Below are positions 25,150-38,489 of a DNA stretch of 64,000 nt, one piece after another. Each line of letters starts with the position of its first letter. The first letter of the stretch is position 1. Under the pieces are notes generated by a model. That model saw only the letters and a list, made by a program, of their open reading frames with translations. It searched no databases and was not told where the DNA came from. The stretch spans positions 10,619,782-10,683,781 of the forward strand of contig BSQZ01000013.1 of NCBI GenBank assembly GCA_033239005.1, written 5' to 3'. Both the position numbers and the translations under genes were made by a program. This stretch comes from Lamellibrachia satsuma (taxonomy: Eukaryota; Annelida; Polychaeta; Sabellida; Siboglinidae).

Positions 25150-25749
25150 CTGAAATGACATAGAGGAGGAATACAATTTGAAATGAAAACGAACTGGTGA
25201 CTAAAAATGAAGGATGAATTGTGTTTTGTGTTGTAGGATGGCGACCCTATTCATAGTAGGTCACAGTTACGTAAGGCGTGTGGCCAAACACATAGAAATA
25301 TTAATACTTAAATTATATAATTAGTTCAGCATCATGCTATCCAGCATTTATAATTATTAATTCATTATAGTACAACATACAATTATCAATCATCAAATAG
25401 TAGACTGAGCTCAGTTTTGAGTGTTGCCTTTGGGCGATAAAATGCGCTATTGCCATTATTAAAGGGCAAAATAAATAAGTGTGTGAATAAGCAAATCAAC
25501 ATAAAATATTCTTGCAATTTAACTGGTCAAATTTATATTTATGTGTACAGTCAGACTGATAAATGGCATCACAAACATTGATTCTTAAACGTAATTTTCC
25601 GGTTATTCGGTTTAAACATACACACATGTTAATCTATAGCGATGCAGCGTTTAGGTGATCTATCCAATATGGCGTTTTCGGACTTCTGCAGGCGCCACCT
25701 GGCGCCATACAGTTATATTTAGATCAGTGACTGCACGCAGCTAAGATAT

Positions 25750-28700
25750 TCGCCAGAGTTGCCCCTCGGACGTGCTTTGAACGGATGATTTATTAATCGC
25801 AGGTCATTTGGCGGACGCGGGTCATATACCGTACTACAAAAAAGCCTTTTTCAAAACGCGCAAAGCCTTAAGGAATGTCTCATACGCCCGTAATTTCAGA
25901 AAATCCAAAAGTGTTACGGGTAAACAGCGAGAGTTGGCGCATATATCTTACTACACCTTCCTCCGTTGCTAAGAACCTGAGCTTTGCGCCAGCACGTTCT
26001 TTTGGTAATGGCTCTACTGGCAAGTTTATTGAAATAAATTGTGCCATGTGTGGTCTAAATCGTCATTAATAAATAATATGTGTCAGTCTGCCACGTGTTA
26101 CAGTGGCATTGCTTTATTATATCTCCGGCATGGTCGACATTTGACCGTCATGCTTCACTGGTCCCCAGTGTCTTCTGTGCACCGCTGCACCATGTGCATA
26201 CAGGCATAGACATTGCCCAGACACGTGGTGTAGTTCCCACAACTTATATACCACAGTGCATGATTGCGACTGGAATAATTGGCGGCAAAAATGTAAGTTT
26301 GTAGACACTTCTTTTAAATGTACGACCCGTGGCTACCAGTAAGGGAAGATTTCAAAACATACGACACTACAAGAAATTGGTTTAATGGGGGTTAGTAATT
26401 GTTTCATTTAGTCGGGTACATCCAAGTACTTTCCAAACAAATGGTTTATGTTGTGCTCACTGCTCATAATCTCCTTCACTTCGAGCGTATGCTGACATTT
26501 TGGCATAATGGCGGCTGAAGTACCACCCGGTAAATATGAAGTATCCAAAGTTGTACACCGGTCGATGTCATTCAAAGTCTCGTGTAGCTGGGGAGAGGTT
26601 AATTAAATGAGGTTAAATGACACTTTTTTTTGAGATCGTCCGTAAACGGTGTCGGACATAATTTGCATCGTAAATACCAATTTATTCGTGTAAGGCAGTC
26701 ACGGCATTAACATCAACGAACGTTTGCAGAGACAACTCCACCTCTTACATCCGCTACCAGTTTGCCAATGCTGAATCTGCATAATGTAGCCAACAAGCGT
26801 CACTAAAATATGTCTTCTCTCCGGTAAACGAGATATCGTCTTCTGAAATTGAATGCACCTGTGAGCATGAAATTCGGTCGACTAATGTACTTTGTACAAT
26901 GACGCCTTGTTACACAATCACGCCTTGTTACTCCGATCGGACGGACGTGTATCGTGATGTGCAGGCGTAACAGGCGTGCCTTGGCTTGAACTTACAACTA
27001 AGAAACGATGTCGTGTCTAGCTATATCACCAGATCGTCACCAGTATACAACAACGTGGTGCATAAATATTATAAAAGCCGGGGGAAACTATGTTATGGTG
27101 AATGAGAAATAAATCAGCACTTTCCGCTATATGCATGAACACCTTTTAAATTTGGAGCACATTTGATCTGTGAAGCGTCTTGATTCTCTAGCTACAGTCC
27201 AAGGCCTCGTTCCACACCGCAGACAATGTGTGCACAATCATACAGCTTCACGTTTAACATTCACACGATGGAGTGGTGGGTCTTTTTAAACTAATACATT
27301 TCGTCTGTCCCCTGCACCACTAGTTCACATATTATGCTTTCATTCGAGTGCATCTTTACACACCGGGCAGACGGCGTTCTGGTTTCGTGAAGCGGTAAGC
27401 CAGTCAACCGTGGAAAATAAGCATACGAACTGTCACTTTGCGTCATTCTGTTTTTGGCCACTATCTGTCTGCCGCGCAGATACGATAGGCATATGGTGTC
27501 ATCTTCAGTTTCATAATGAGTCACCGTCATGTCTGACGCGATGTCTGACATGGATAAGGCTAAGCTCACGTGTCGCATGCACACACGAACTAATGAACGA
27601 ACGAACGTTCGCGCCTAACTGTTCGACTGCATTGTTGACGCTGGGAAATAGGTTACTGTATCGTGTTTTCAATCTTCAGAATACTTTTTTATTTACACGC
27701 TATACAACTATTCATATTTTCGATAATTCGTGTGAAAGGCTTCGTATTTGCGTATTAAACGTGTTCACAGCAAATCAGTCAACCAACACAACCGCGCATC
27801 ATCCTTCCGCCACGTTGTTATATTCATATGCCCTAGATAGCGTCAATGTGTATCGCCTATTTCAGCAGCTCTCTGTCCGTCGTGGTTTATTCCCGCCGTT
27901 TCAGAAAATGTTGGCCAAAGTCTCGCTAACACAACAATTGTAAACCCAGTCTTTTTCCCACGAGCACCCTTCTTGGATAATTTTACAGTGCAACAAAACG
28001 CCGACTGGTTTTTATGGAATAGCTAAGGTACTGGCTTCCAAAATCTATCTAATAATCCGTGTCACTAAATTATTCCTTTGTGGTCTTTGCTCGTGCGGTC
28101 CTCTACCCATCCACCAATTATGATATGTGTTCAATATAATAATTAAGGGTTCGAAACAAAGACATTCAGATGGGCGGGGAACCTTGTTACTAGACATGAC
28201 AATCGACAGGTCAACGTAATAACATATTTGGATGGATAAGATGACATGTGAAGAGGAAGGCAACACAGAAGGTGACGAGATGAAATCAGGGAACACGGCG
28301 GCATAAAGTGTTAACAACTGTCCGAAGACAGACTAGCCTGGAACATTGGTGAAGATGCCTTCATCCAACAGTGGATTGGAATAGGCTGAACTGAACAGAT
28401 TCAACATCTTGCATCAGTTAGTTAGCATCGTGTTATATAATGTTCTCTGGCGTGTGGAATCCCATAATAATTACGGAGTGGTGATGTCGTCATAACATTG
28501 TTTACGAGTGGTGATGTTGATGCAATGAGACGTCGTGCCCAAATGCACTGCAATATCGCCCACATGTATGCCGTGTGACGTCACAATACTGAATTATGGA
28601 CCAGAACTGCAGATTCTTAACTAACACAAACTTTGTAAGATTGTGCCGGAAATCAAGCAGACGCGTTAATGTAAAACCTAACACAGAGGACGGAGCGATA

Positions 28701-29140
28701 CCATTGTTACAGCTGCGGCTCTGGCGGTACTGGAATTAGTATGCATAGGGTTAAAGCATTAACAATCCATGCCGAATTGTAAATACGGTACACGCGTGTA
28801 AACCACTGGCGACGCAAATGCGTTGTGCTAAGTAAATCTCACACATGCCATAGACCTATCACATTCAGTTAACCTCCCATATCCAGCGCTGAATATGAGT
28901 TCCCTCTAAACAGTAATACTCATTTGCGCTTCTCAGTCGAGACTCGAGCAGGAATTCAGTCACATCAATCTTATATACAATACCACGGATCTATCTTGGT
29001 AGTGGCTAGATATCGTGCATACCTGGCAACTTGATACCGATGTGTTGTTAGTCTATAAAACCGTAGCCGCAACAGACTGGGGTGGGTCCACATCGGCGCT
29101 ACACGTCCACGTTTTAACCAGGATATACAAATCGTACTTA
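25750..29140. other. No recognised gene
   Basis: One plus-strand open frame of about 177 codons (27410-27943) starts at GTG and has no recognisable motif; I treat it as chance. No repeat array stands out apart from a short dispersed motif at 26337-26385. Confidence 0.4.
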
Positions 29141-29141
29141 C

Positions 29142-29330
29142 CGCAGTCGTCTGTCAGCTCTAATGTCGCCCAGTCGGCCCGTGGAAGTGGCACAAGGCCG
29201 AGCGCCGCGCAAAGCTAAGCCGAATCAGCGGTGCGTGACGGCAGCCACGCGTAACGAACGCTAGGGAGAACTGCACAACCTCGCCGGCTTGTGAATAACA
29301 ACGCCCACGGACGCCGCTGTAAATGATGCC
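29142..29330 (-). other. Possible non-coding first exon (minus strand)
   Basis: A strong minus-strand donor (gactgcg/gtaagtacga, intron from 29141) ends a GC- and CpG-rich stretch. The next minus-strand gene is the GCNT-like gene, whose leader starts with an acceptor near 21442, so this could be its 5' UTR exon. The upper limit is a guess. Confidence 0.22.
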
Positions 29331-29835
29331 CCGGTGTGTGGCGACATCGCGTTGTTACGTTCACACGTCGCCACAGGCTTGGTGACATGTCGGGCTAAAC
29401 GATAAATTTATGTTTCTTAATGGCAGGTGCTACTGGTGGCTAGGCAAAGTCGACAGGTGTCGCATTTGACAAACCTCGGGCGTGCGTGTGGGACCCGGCG
29501 TCATGATGGGCATCCGTGTGGCACCCGGCGTCATGATGGGCATCCGGTATCATATCAAATGTTTATCTTATGTTGCACATCTTTGTATTGTATTTGTTTG
29601 TGTGCACGGGCTTTGGACGACTATTTGATCTACCACTGCGAACACAATTTGTTTTTTATTCAGGAACAAATAGTACGTCGCACAGGACGCTTCTTACAGA
29701 GCTGCTTGAAAGGCGGCACACACATCATGGAAGCTAGGCGGCTAGGTTTAGCTTTTAGGAGGATGCGTAATAAGTTGTAGTAGCAATAACAATGGCAATG
29801 GTAGCAGTTTTTAAATGTATTTTATGTGTGTCTAT

Positions 29836-30160
<325 letters not shown>

Positions 30161-30249
30161 GTATTATAATTATTTTGTATTGATAATGGTAGCAAATACA
30201 TATTAAAATTATGTAAGACAATGACATGCTTGTGTGTAGGTTGGCAGAC

Positions 30250-30585
30250 ACGCGCACATGTAAAAAAAAGGCCCACAGGCATGTAAACAAGAAGAAGGCC
30301 CACAGGCATGTTAACAAGAAGAAGGCCCACAAGCATGTAAACAAGAAGAAGGTCCACAGGCATGTAAACAAGAAGAAGGCCCACAGGAATGTAAACAAGA
30401 AGAATTTCCACAGGCATGTAAACAAGAAGAAGGTCCACAGGCATGTAAACAAGAAGAAGGCCCACAGGAATGTAAACAAGAAGAAGGCCCACAGGCATGT
30501 AAACAAGAAGAAGGTCCACAGGCATGTAAACAAGAAGAAGTCCCACATGCATGTAAACAAGAAGAAGGCCCACAGGCATGTATCA
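30250..30585. repeat. Minisatellite, 27-bp unit, ~12 copies
   Basis: Unit caggcatgtaaacaagaaga followed by aggccca. Because 27 is a multiple of three it stays open and would read HRHVNKKKA repeatedly; no start, splice or homology context supports a protein. Confidence 0.95.
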
Positions 30586-30649
30586 GCAGCTACGTAGACA
30601 CGCAGACCGATCAAAGATGGCACAGACCCACACGTCTGATGTGAACTAG

Positions 30650-31430
30650 CATGTTCGTCAGTGGCTGGTCATCGAGCAAGATCAGCCATTTTTTTTATCT
30701 CTTTTGGTCTGTGGCCAGATCTAACAAAGTCTACCGTCCGGCCCATTCGATTCGTGCTATCAATCTGGGCGAACATCAAAACTATTTGGTCATCTGCAAA
30801 GTCTGCTTGCGGTTGAATAAAGTATACCTAATATCAGTATGACACTTGACAATGGGTTATCACTGAAAAATCGTTGTTTTTGGTTTTAGTTCAACGTTAG
30901 CGTTAATTATACATTAGGCCTACTGATAAAAGTATTTCTTGTGGGGCGAGGAACAAACACATTGGCCGCGAACATATTTCAATTCGTGGTATCAATGATA
31001 CTGTCGCCAGAGATAGCATTGCACATAGGCCTATTTTGCTTCGGGGCGTGTTAATGGACCGACATCGTGAAACAGGTATCAATAGTGAGACGGATGTGAC
31101 GAAACGCAGACTATGTCTCCCAACAATGCTTAAAGTATATGATTATTTCTCCGGTGACATCAAAAGATGTATTGTGCGTTGATTTATAACGCATCCATCT
31201 GACAGGTTTACTATGTGTCTGATGTTTGCGCAGTTGAAGGAAAACGTGTGTGATATATGCAACGATACATGCACAGGGTGAATGAAAGTGTTTTTTAGAT
31301 CCTGACCGTCGACCAGTCAGCATTGTATAATCATTCACGCTCAGGGGAGTTTATGATGCTGAATGTGGGAAAGCTTGCTTCGGCGAATATTTATTTGCAA
31401 TTATTAGAAGCTTTGTGTGCGAACAAAAAT
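30650..31430. other. No recognised gene
   Basis: AT-rich sequence with only short frames and no repeat or motif I can name. Confidence 0.4.
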
Positions 31431-31439
31431 TCGCTCTTC

Positions 31440-31615
31440 TTGACTTTGCAAACATACTTAGGGGTGATTTCAAAACATCGCAGACATTCCTAGGGGTGAT
31501 TTCAAAAACATAGCAAACATCCTTAGGGTGGTGTCAAAACATCGCTAAACATTCTTAGGGGTGATCTCAATATCGATGTACGACACTACACGAAACTGGT
31601 TTCACGGTGAGCACA
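31440..31615 (+). repeat. Tandem cttaggggtgatttcaaaac units ending in a dispersed terminus
   Basis: Four diverged units of about 32 bp precede gatgtacgacactacacgaa. Related termini lie at 26337, 33027 (inverted) and 35090. Confidence 0.7.
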
Positions 31616-31699
31616 AAAAGGTATTGTTTCGCAAATTGTCGTATTTTTTCAAGTAAACATCGTATATGTTCATACCACAGTACTACTATTTGAACAGCT

Positions 31700-32010
31700 A
31701 CACTGGCTTCTTATTGCTTATCGAAACTGTCCACCATGATATATCGTGCTCTGTATACTCAACAACAACCCTTGTTTGTCAGTCTTCTGCATTTTGCAAA
31801 CATCCGTAGGCAGCTGAGATAATCTATTTCACAACAACTTGTTGTTCCTAAAACTAAGTCTATGATGTAAACTTGGGCAAATGTGCTTTCTCTGTTGCTG
31901 CGCCTAGGGTCTGGATTGAACTGCACATCCCTTAAAATCGCCTAAGACTAGTTTCGTAAAAATCTCGAGACATATTTATTCGAAATTGAATTTCCACCGT
32001 ACATCCTTGC
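31700..32010 (+). mobile_element. LINE 3'-end relic (plus strand)
   Basis: Across frames it reads HISCSVYSTTT-type sequence, then LGKCAFSVAAPRVW and FRKNLETYLFEIEF, the C-terminal region of a CR1/Jockey-like polymerase. Same family as 16515-16735. Confidence 0.7.
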
Positions 32011-32297
32011 TCTGGTGATGACCTTTGACCCTGTACTGTGCTGCTGTTTTCTTTAACCGTTGTTATTACTTGCAGTTAACACATTCAGCTGGCTAGCTTG
32101 TGGTTGCCGTCCATGTCCAAACAGAGTTAGGTCCAGTAACCGTACATGTGCAACGCTGAGTTGTCATTGCTTCCATGTGAGTAACGTCTCCTTGGTCCAC
32201 ATTATATCTCGCACACGCCACCTTTGCACACTGTCACTGATGCCAAAACTCCATCCTCAACTTTACTGAACATTCTTCAGGATAGTTCATTTTCAAA

Positions 32298-32574
32298 TCA
32301 AATAACTTTCATTTTACACATCCAAGGTGTGTTTAGTTTACCTGGTAGAGGCTTTCATCAACGTTATAAATCAACGCACAATACAAAGAAGCCATCTGGA
32401 TCAGAAAAACTACAACACCCATCAACAGAGACGAGGGCAATTATGAACTGCCTCACGTGTACGATGACGTCATCAAGCGTCATAGGTACTGATGAAATCA
32501 ACGTGACACGTTGATGAAAGCCTCTACCAGGTAAACAAAACACACCTTGGATGTGTAAAATGAAAGTTATTTGA
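32298..32574. repeat. Inverted repeat with 67-bp arms and ~143-bp loop
   Basis: Left arm 32298-32364 is almost perfectly complementary to right arm 32508-32574 (one mismatch seen), e.g. acctggtagaggctttcatc against its complement. It would form a stable hairpin in RNA from either strand. Confidence 0.9.
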
Positions 32575-33109
32575 TCCATCCTCAACTGATTTGGCCTATC
32601 GCGAATCCGGTTCGTTGATGTCCAAATATGTAACATCCGCAGTTTTAAAATGCCTATTTTTTTCTCATATCATTGAAAAAAATTTACTTTAGTCGTTAGA
32701 TCTGGTAAGGCTCAAAATAGTGGAGATCCAAAATGGTAAACACTATGCGGGTCAGTGCTGATGATGGGCGTGACCTCCATCCTCTCGCCGGTCACGTGAC
32801 AAAGTTACGAAATTTCACCTAGGGTGACATTCGTGAGTTTTCAGCGTTTCCATTTTTACTTCAGTAAATGTTTGACCAGACATTAAGTAATTTAATAGTT
32901 TGTCTGACGATTTCACAAAAACTACAAACAACAGTTACACACACGTGCTAGTCTGTTGCAGTGGATACTAGGTAGGCTTGATATTTCGCGAAATGAATTT
33001 AAAATGAGACTAGCAAAAAAATCGAATGAAATGACATCCTGTAGTGTCATACAGCGATATCTTGATATCACCCCTTAGCGCCCCCCGCCTTGCGATTTTT
33101 AGATGTGAG

Positions 33110-33115
<6 letters not shown>

Positions 33116-33193
<78 letters not shown>
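33116..33193. repeat. (TA)n microsatellite
   Basis: About 75 bp of TA with one extra A near the start. Confidence 0.97.
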
Positions 33194-33197
<4 letters not shown>

Positions 33198-33529
33198 TAA
33201 CCAGATGAACATTGCTCGTGCAGTGTCATTGACTATGCCTGTGTCTCGTTACGCCAATATCTATGGGTCCTCTAAATGGGAACCAGTGAAATAGGTTCTT
33301 TAAATCATGTCATGACGCGCGTAAGTAATTTATCAGCATTATGTCCAGTGCTTAATTCTGGCTTCGTATCACATGACTATTTTTTTTGGACATATATCTG
33401 TATATTTTATTGTCAAACAATGTCCTTCTCGGGATGGCTAAGTCCTGTTCTGGAATGTATTTAATGATTTACACGACCGTTGGCGTAAACATTACGTACG
33501 TGTTTATTGCACTGCTGACTCGACCCCCT

Positions 33530-33625
33530 AAACATACTTTACAATGTACTGATGATACTACCTCTAAACATACTTTACAATGTACTTATGATACTACCCC
33601 TAAGCATACTTCACAATGTACTGAT
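33530..33625. repeat. Minisatellite, ~36-bp unit, 3 copies
   Basis: Unit taaacatactttacaatgta followed by ctgatgatactacccc. Confidence 0.85.
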
Positions 33626-33719
33626 GATGTGCCCCCAAACATATTTGAATATGCATGCATTACGATGACCTCTAAGTTTGATATCTTCCTGCGGTCGATC
33701 TCTAAAGGTCATTCTTAAC

Positions 33720-34740
33720 ACAATGGCATTAACCCTCTAATAACCAAGGACACTGTCGAGACGATCCCGTGACTCCGTACATGTTACGACTGCCTTAAGC
33801 ACCACATATCACCTGCAAGCCAAAACGGCTGCATGTATAATAACACTACATTACATCACAAACAATAGATGGCTGAAACATGACTCTTCGTGAGTGGTTC
33901 CCATGGAGGTCGGTGCGCATAATTTAGTCAATTTACATGTTGCTAGCTAAGACGGGAAACCTTAAATTGTGTTAATTTGTCATTTTGCTATATCTGTTTT
34001 TTATGACGTCATTTGAGGAATGGCTAAACCAATTACAACTCGCGTAGCTATATTCGCTCATTAATTAAAGCATGGTATGTCCATAAATAGTTAACTATAT
34101 CTGATCCATCACTATGAAGATTAGACTCTAGACTGCTAGCGAGGGTCGTTTCCACGTACTTTCATACCGTGTCCACTCAAAGATTATTCATGGAATAATC
34201 AAGAAATGTCCACAGAATAGACAATACAGGTATTCCACTTAATATAATCACTTACTGAATAACAATTTGCAGACTTCTTAGAGCATTTGAATGCGTCTTC
34301 AAGTATAGCCGTGAAATGTTCAGTCCATTCTCATTTGAATACATTTGCATATGAATTCGTCCTCCAAACATTTGATTTTTCAAACGCCCAATTATATGCA
34401 TTTCAAATGCAAAAGTAGGCCTAACTAATTGTTTGAATAATTACCATCGTAACTTAGATTCTCCACAATAAAAATTAAACTACATCTACATTCCCTGATT
34501 TGTGAATTCGGTTTCACGACAGCATACTCTTTGTCAAACTTTAAAACAGTGCTCCGTAGTGAGCAGAATCCTCAGCAAACCATGGGATCATTGTCTCACC
34601 TGTGATTTCACTTTCATAACATGCTCTTTGAAAATGTGCTCTGTAATGAGCAGATTACGGAATCATTTCCACTTTCACAACCATTCATGCATGTGCTATC
34701 TAATATTTAATATAGAAGCAAAACATCGCTGTCACGTTCT
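33720..34740. other. No recognised gene
   Basis: Short frames only; agcatactct/ctctgtaatgagcag phrases repeat loosely near 34520-34670. Confidence 0.4.
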
Positions 34741-34754
34741 ACTACGTCAAACAG

Positions 34755-34915
34755 CTGACGGTTGTATCGTCCTGAACGTTGTTCAACGGCTGTATCGTCC
34801 TGAACGTTGTTCAACGGCTGTATCGTCCTGAACGTTGTTCAACGGCTGTGTCGTCCTGAACGTTGTTCAACGGCTGTATCGTCCTGAACGTTCTTCAAAG
34901 GTTGTATCGTACTGA
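34755..34915. repeat. Minisatellite, 31-bp unit, ~5 copies
   Basis: Unit ctgtatcgtcctgaacgttg followed by ttcaacgg. Confidence 0.9.
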
Positions 34916-34979
34916 ACGCAGGTCGAGACACCGTGTCGCGTCCATAAAGTATCCCCGAGACTTCGCGAAGCAGAAACAC

Positions 34980-37620
34980 AAGCACGGTCGCCGCCGCGGG
35001 GGGGAGGCGTGGTAAAGCGAATTGCTTGAACAGTGCTCGTCTGGTTAATACAGGTATGTATACTGCGTACTAAAAATCACAAGGACGCTAAGGGGTGTTC
35101 TCAAAATAGTGTTGTACGGCACTCCACGAAGCCGACGACATCTAACGACTTTTTGAGTTACATCGCAATTGCCCCGGATGTGGATTCTTGTTAAATGTAA
35201 GTTAGTTTTATAACCAGAAGATTGTTTACTAGTCGTGTTAAATATTTATTATCTTGCATATAAATTATATATAATTATATCGTTCCTGTACATTAAAAGC
35301 GGACATTTTGGTAAATGCGAAGATTTTTGTTAGAAATTAGATGACGGATGTAATCACAAATATTTCGCCGACCAGACGGCGAAGTTCGTAGTCTCGCTTA
35401 TCCGACTCTCGCTCGGCTTCGAATCCTCCGAGAAGAGTCTGACAGCAGAGCCGTGGTTACCTACTGTCGCCACTCCATTTTGTGTAGGCGTTCCCGTGAA
35501 GCGCCAGCAGCCAATCAGTGTCTACACTAAAATGTTTTGCCTGATTTAACTTTTCAGTCGGAGTTGTGTCAATATAATAAACGGTTAAAGTTAATTCGAA
35601 TTGCATCGTAGAAATTAACAAAAGTTAACTCTCCTTTTATTAATTAGCTAAATGCCCGGATGACATCGTAATTAGCTAATTATGTATGCACCCAGAATCT
35701 AGGTGCATGCTTAATTTCCGTCACAATGAAAAAACACTGCATTCAGGTGAAGATGCATGCGACAAACGGTGGCGCCACAGCGCGTAGCTTGGATAATCGA
35801 GGCTACCAAGTTCGGCGACGGGAGTGACATCTGCCGCATAATTTCGAAGCTTTTCTACGCCGTCAACGATCAAAGCAGTTGACGTCCCCTTCTTTCGGAA
35901 TTTGTTTTTCTTTTTTGGTCAATTTCGTAACATAACATTCTCATTCCGACATATTTATTGCAGGTGGACTGAGCAGCAAATTCATTAATAGTGCGAGTCG
36001 AGATTGCGTCAAAGATGATGAAATATGAGCATTGCGATGCTTATGTAGTGATTTCATGCAACTGCCACTTCAGTAGTAGACACAAAAGCATTTCTCATGT
36101 TTTGGATGACGATGGTTAGCGGTGTCACCAAGAATATTATTGTGGTAATGGTTGTAACATTTATATAGAAACATTTGTGCAAGTCACATATTATGTTGAA
36201 AATTGTCCTGGCTTATTTCTGGCACAAGGTGATAGGGTTGAAGAATTTCATCATGTGGGAACAAGACTTGCTAACGCCTATGATTAGTAGAATTGTCACC
36301 GTCTATGTATAAACATTTCAGCGATGTAATCTCGGGGTGTGCAGGTTGAAAACGCTTATCTGCGGGATGCTAACACTCTTCAGGTGGAATACTTCCTTTT
36401 CTGGTAGTTAGTGGGCCATTGCGTGTGCGTGCATCACATCAACAGGGACAGTTTTTCTCCTACATATTTCAACAATGCAGGTGAACATTGTCATGTGGCT
36501 GAATCACAGTTTAGAGCAGAGGCAAACATAAAAATGCACAATTCTCAATAATCCACCGGTGCTTGTCGTGGGTGGAAATGTTGAACTCAGTATTCTGTGT
36601 TTGGATGCGCTACTTCCTCAGCTTCCAAACTTAAAACATACATGGATATACCTGAAGTAAATAGTTACTTGTAAATAATAACGTTATGCTCAACAAACAA
36701 GTCAAAGCAGATATCTTAAATAAGATTATTTCTTTAATTTACCAGGCGCCTGCCACCTAGTGATGTCCGGCTGCTTAAAAGCCGTCATGAGCTGCTATCA
36801 TGCGAGCAACCTCAAAATAACAAGACAGGCAAAGAAAAACCCCGCTGGAATATCGTCATGTGATTTATTTTCGAATTGTTCTTCTAAACAAAAAACCCCA
36901 TATTTTTAACGGTGCCGCTGCAATAAATTAATTACAAGTTGAATAAAACATTTACAGTGCAGTGACAATTAATTAAACAGATCCTACCCCCACCCCTGCA
37001 GTAGTGACCCCAGACATTACTGCAAATGCTTTTCGTTAGTTGTAGAAGTTTTAGAAAGATGTTACTGATGCAAGTTAATAACACAGCAACCAGCTAACTG
37101 GGCAATATTTACTGGACTACATGATACACACAACTCTTGTCACCACCAACATGACAATGACACACTGGATACTAGGGTGACAACGTTACTGACAAGTGTA
37201 GTTAAAATGGGCGGCGTTTACCATCGGGAGAATGTACAAAGTAGTCCAACGGTAGACATCGCACAATGCGCTTTTGCCAGCAAACAATAGAACAGTCCAC
37301 GCACGGCTGAAGCTCGCCCCTGCGGGGTGCAAGCCGGTCGTGCGGCTGAGAAAGCGTAGCAGGACTAGTTGCAGCATTGACACTAACACAAATATATGAA
37401 TCGCTGTCTGTCCGGTGCACACTGTCCACTACACTGACTGGCGACTCACAGCAAACCCGCCTCCTGCAACAAACGGCACGCAATCACATTCATTTCATCA
37501 TTCATCGATCCTCTTGCGAGGTAGCTGGCAGAACTGATGGACAGTTGTCACGGAAGCTTCTGCAGTGGTTCACAAGAGACGGAGTCCACGACAGGTTGCA
37601 AATCTTTGCTGTGTGGGATT
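34980..37620. other. No recognised gene; scattered repeat fragments
   Basis: A dispersed terminus (35090-35150) and a fragment at 35745-35830 shared with 59445-59530 are visible. The open frames at 37186-37483 have no motif. Confidence 0.4.
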
Positions 37621-37639
37621 TTTTTTTACCTCCCCACAG

Positions 37640-37810
37640 ACACCAGATTGAAGGGACCAACGGCTTTTAGTGCCTTTTCAGAAAGACACGGGCAAAGTGG
37701 GGTGAACGAAGTGGACCCGGCTTTTAGTGTTTTTTCAGAAAGAAGTGGGCAAAGTAGGGAGAACGAAGTTGACCAAGTTTCGAAAGGCGAACCCTGGTCC
37801 AGGGATGGAT
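37640..37810 (-). mobile_element. SINE-like fragment with an internal duplication
   Basis: ggcttttagtg, a ttttcagaaag segment and a gaacgaagt segment occur twice about 55 bp apart, then gaaccctggtcc, which resembles the complement of a SINE B box. A related phrase set is in the SINE-like sequence at 52150. Confidence 0.35.
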
Positions 37811-37849
37811 GGTATGGTGCTCTGATAAAGCCAATGCGCCACACAAAAA

Positions 37850-38480
37850 CATCCACACAATGTATGCACGCCATCACCTGGCAATCACACAATGCGTGCA
37901 CGCCATCACCTGGCAATCACACGTGTGTATGCCATCATCTGTCAATCACACAATATGTGCACGCCATCATCTGGCAATCAAACAATGTGTGCACACCATC
38001 ACCTGGCAATCACACGTGTGTATGCCATCATCTGTCAATCACACAATATGTGCACGCCATCATCTGGCAATCAAACAATGTGTGCACGCCATCACCTGGC
38101 AATTACACAATGTGTGCACGCCATCACCTGGCAATCACACAATGTGTGCACGCCATCACCTGGCAATCACACAATGTGTGCACGCCATCACCTGGCAATC
38201 ACACAATGTGTGCACGCCATCACCTGACAATCACACAATGTGTGCACGCCATCACCTGGCAATTACACAATGTGTGCACGCCATCACCTGGCAATCACAC
38301 AATGTGTGCACGCCTTCACCTGGCAATCACACAATGTGTGCACGCCATCACCTGGCAATCACACAATGTATGCACGCCATCACCTGGCAATCACACGTCT
38401 GCATGCCATCACCTGGCAATCACATGTGTGCACAATCTGGCAATCACACAATGTGTGCATGCCATCAACTGGACCAGTTG
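37850..38480. repeat. Minisatellite, 32-bp unit, ~19 copies
   Basis: Unit catcacctggcaatcacaca followed by atgtgtgcacgc. The unit has no stop in any plus frame, so long frames of 111-345 codons run through it; none has a credible gene context. Confidence 0.95.
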
Positions 38481-38489
38481 GAGAGTGAT

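Larger units (their letters stand above)
21718..25729 (-). mobile_element. P-like (THAP) DNA transposon, 4.0 kb, with 8-bp target duplication
   Basis: The ends are inverted repeats (cactgatctatatataact at the left, 26 of 28 bases matching the right end's complement). Both ends are flanked by the perfect direct repeat actgcacg (21710-21717 and 25730-25737). An 8-bp duplication fits P and hAT elements; the THAP relic and the end's similarity to the element at 56.6 kb favour P. The THAP end is at the right, so the element reads on the minus strand. Internally it is eroded and holds tandem repeats; no intact transposase is seen. It sits upstream of the GCNT-like coding start. Confidence 0.8.

Noticed and set aside
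27410..27943. 177-codon plus-strand frame
   Set aside because: Starts at GTG, has no domain or signal, and lacks splice or promoter support; probably chance.
30226..30597. 123-codon frame repeating HRHVNKKKA
   Set aside because: A 27-bp minisatellite stays open by arithmetic; no promoter, signal or conserved flank.
35400..35460. tRNA-like ggcttcgaatcctccgag
   Set aside because: It forms only a local palindrome; no A box or cloverleaf could be drawn at the right spacing.
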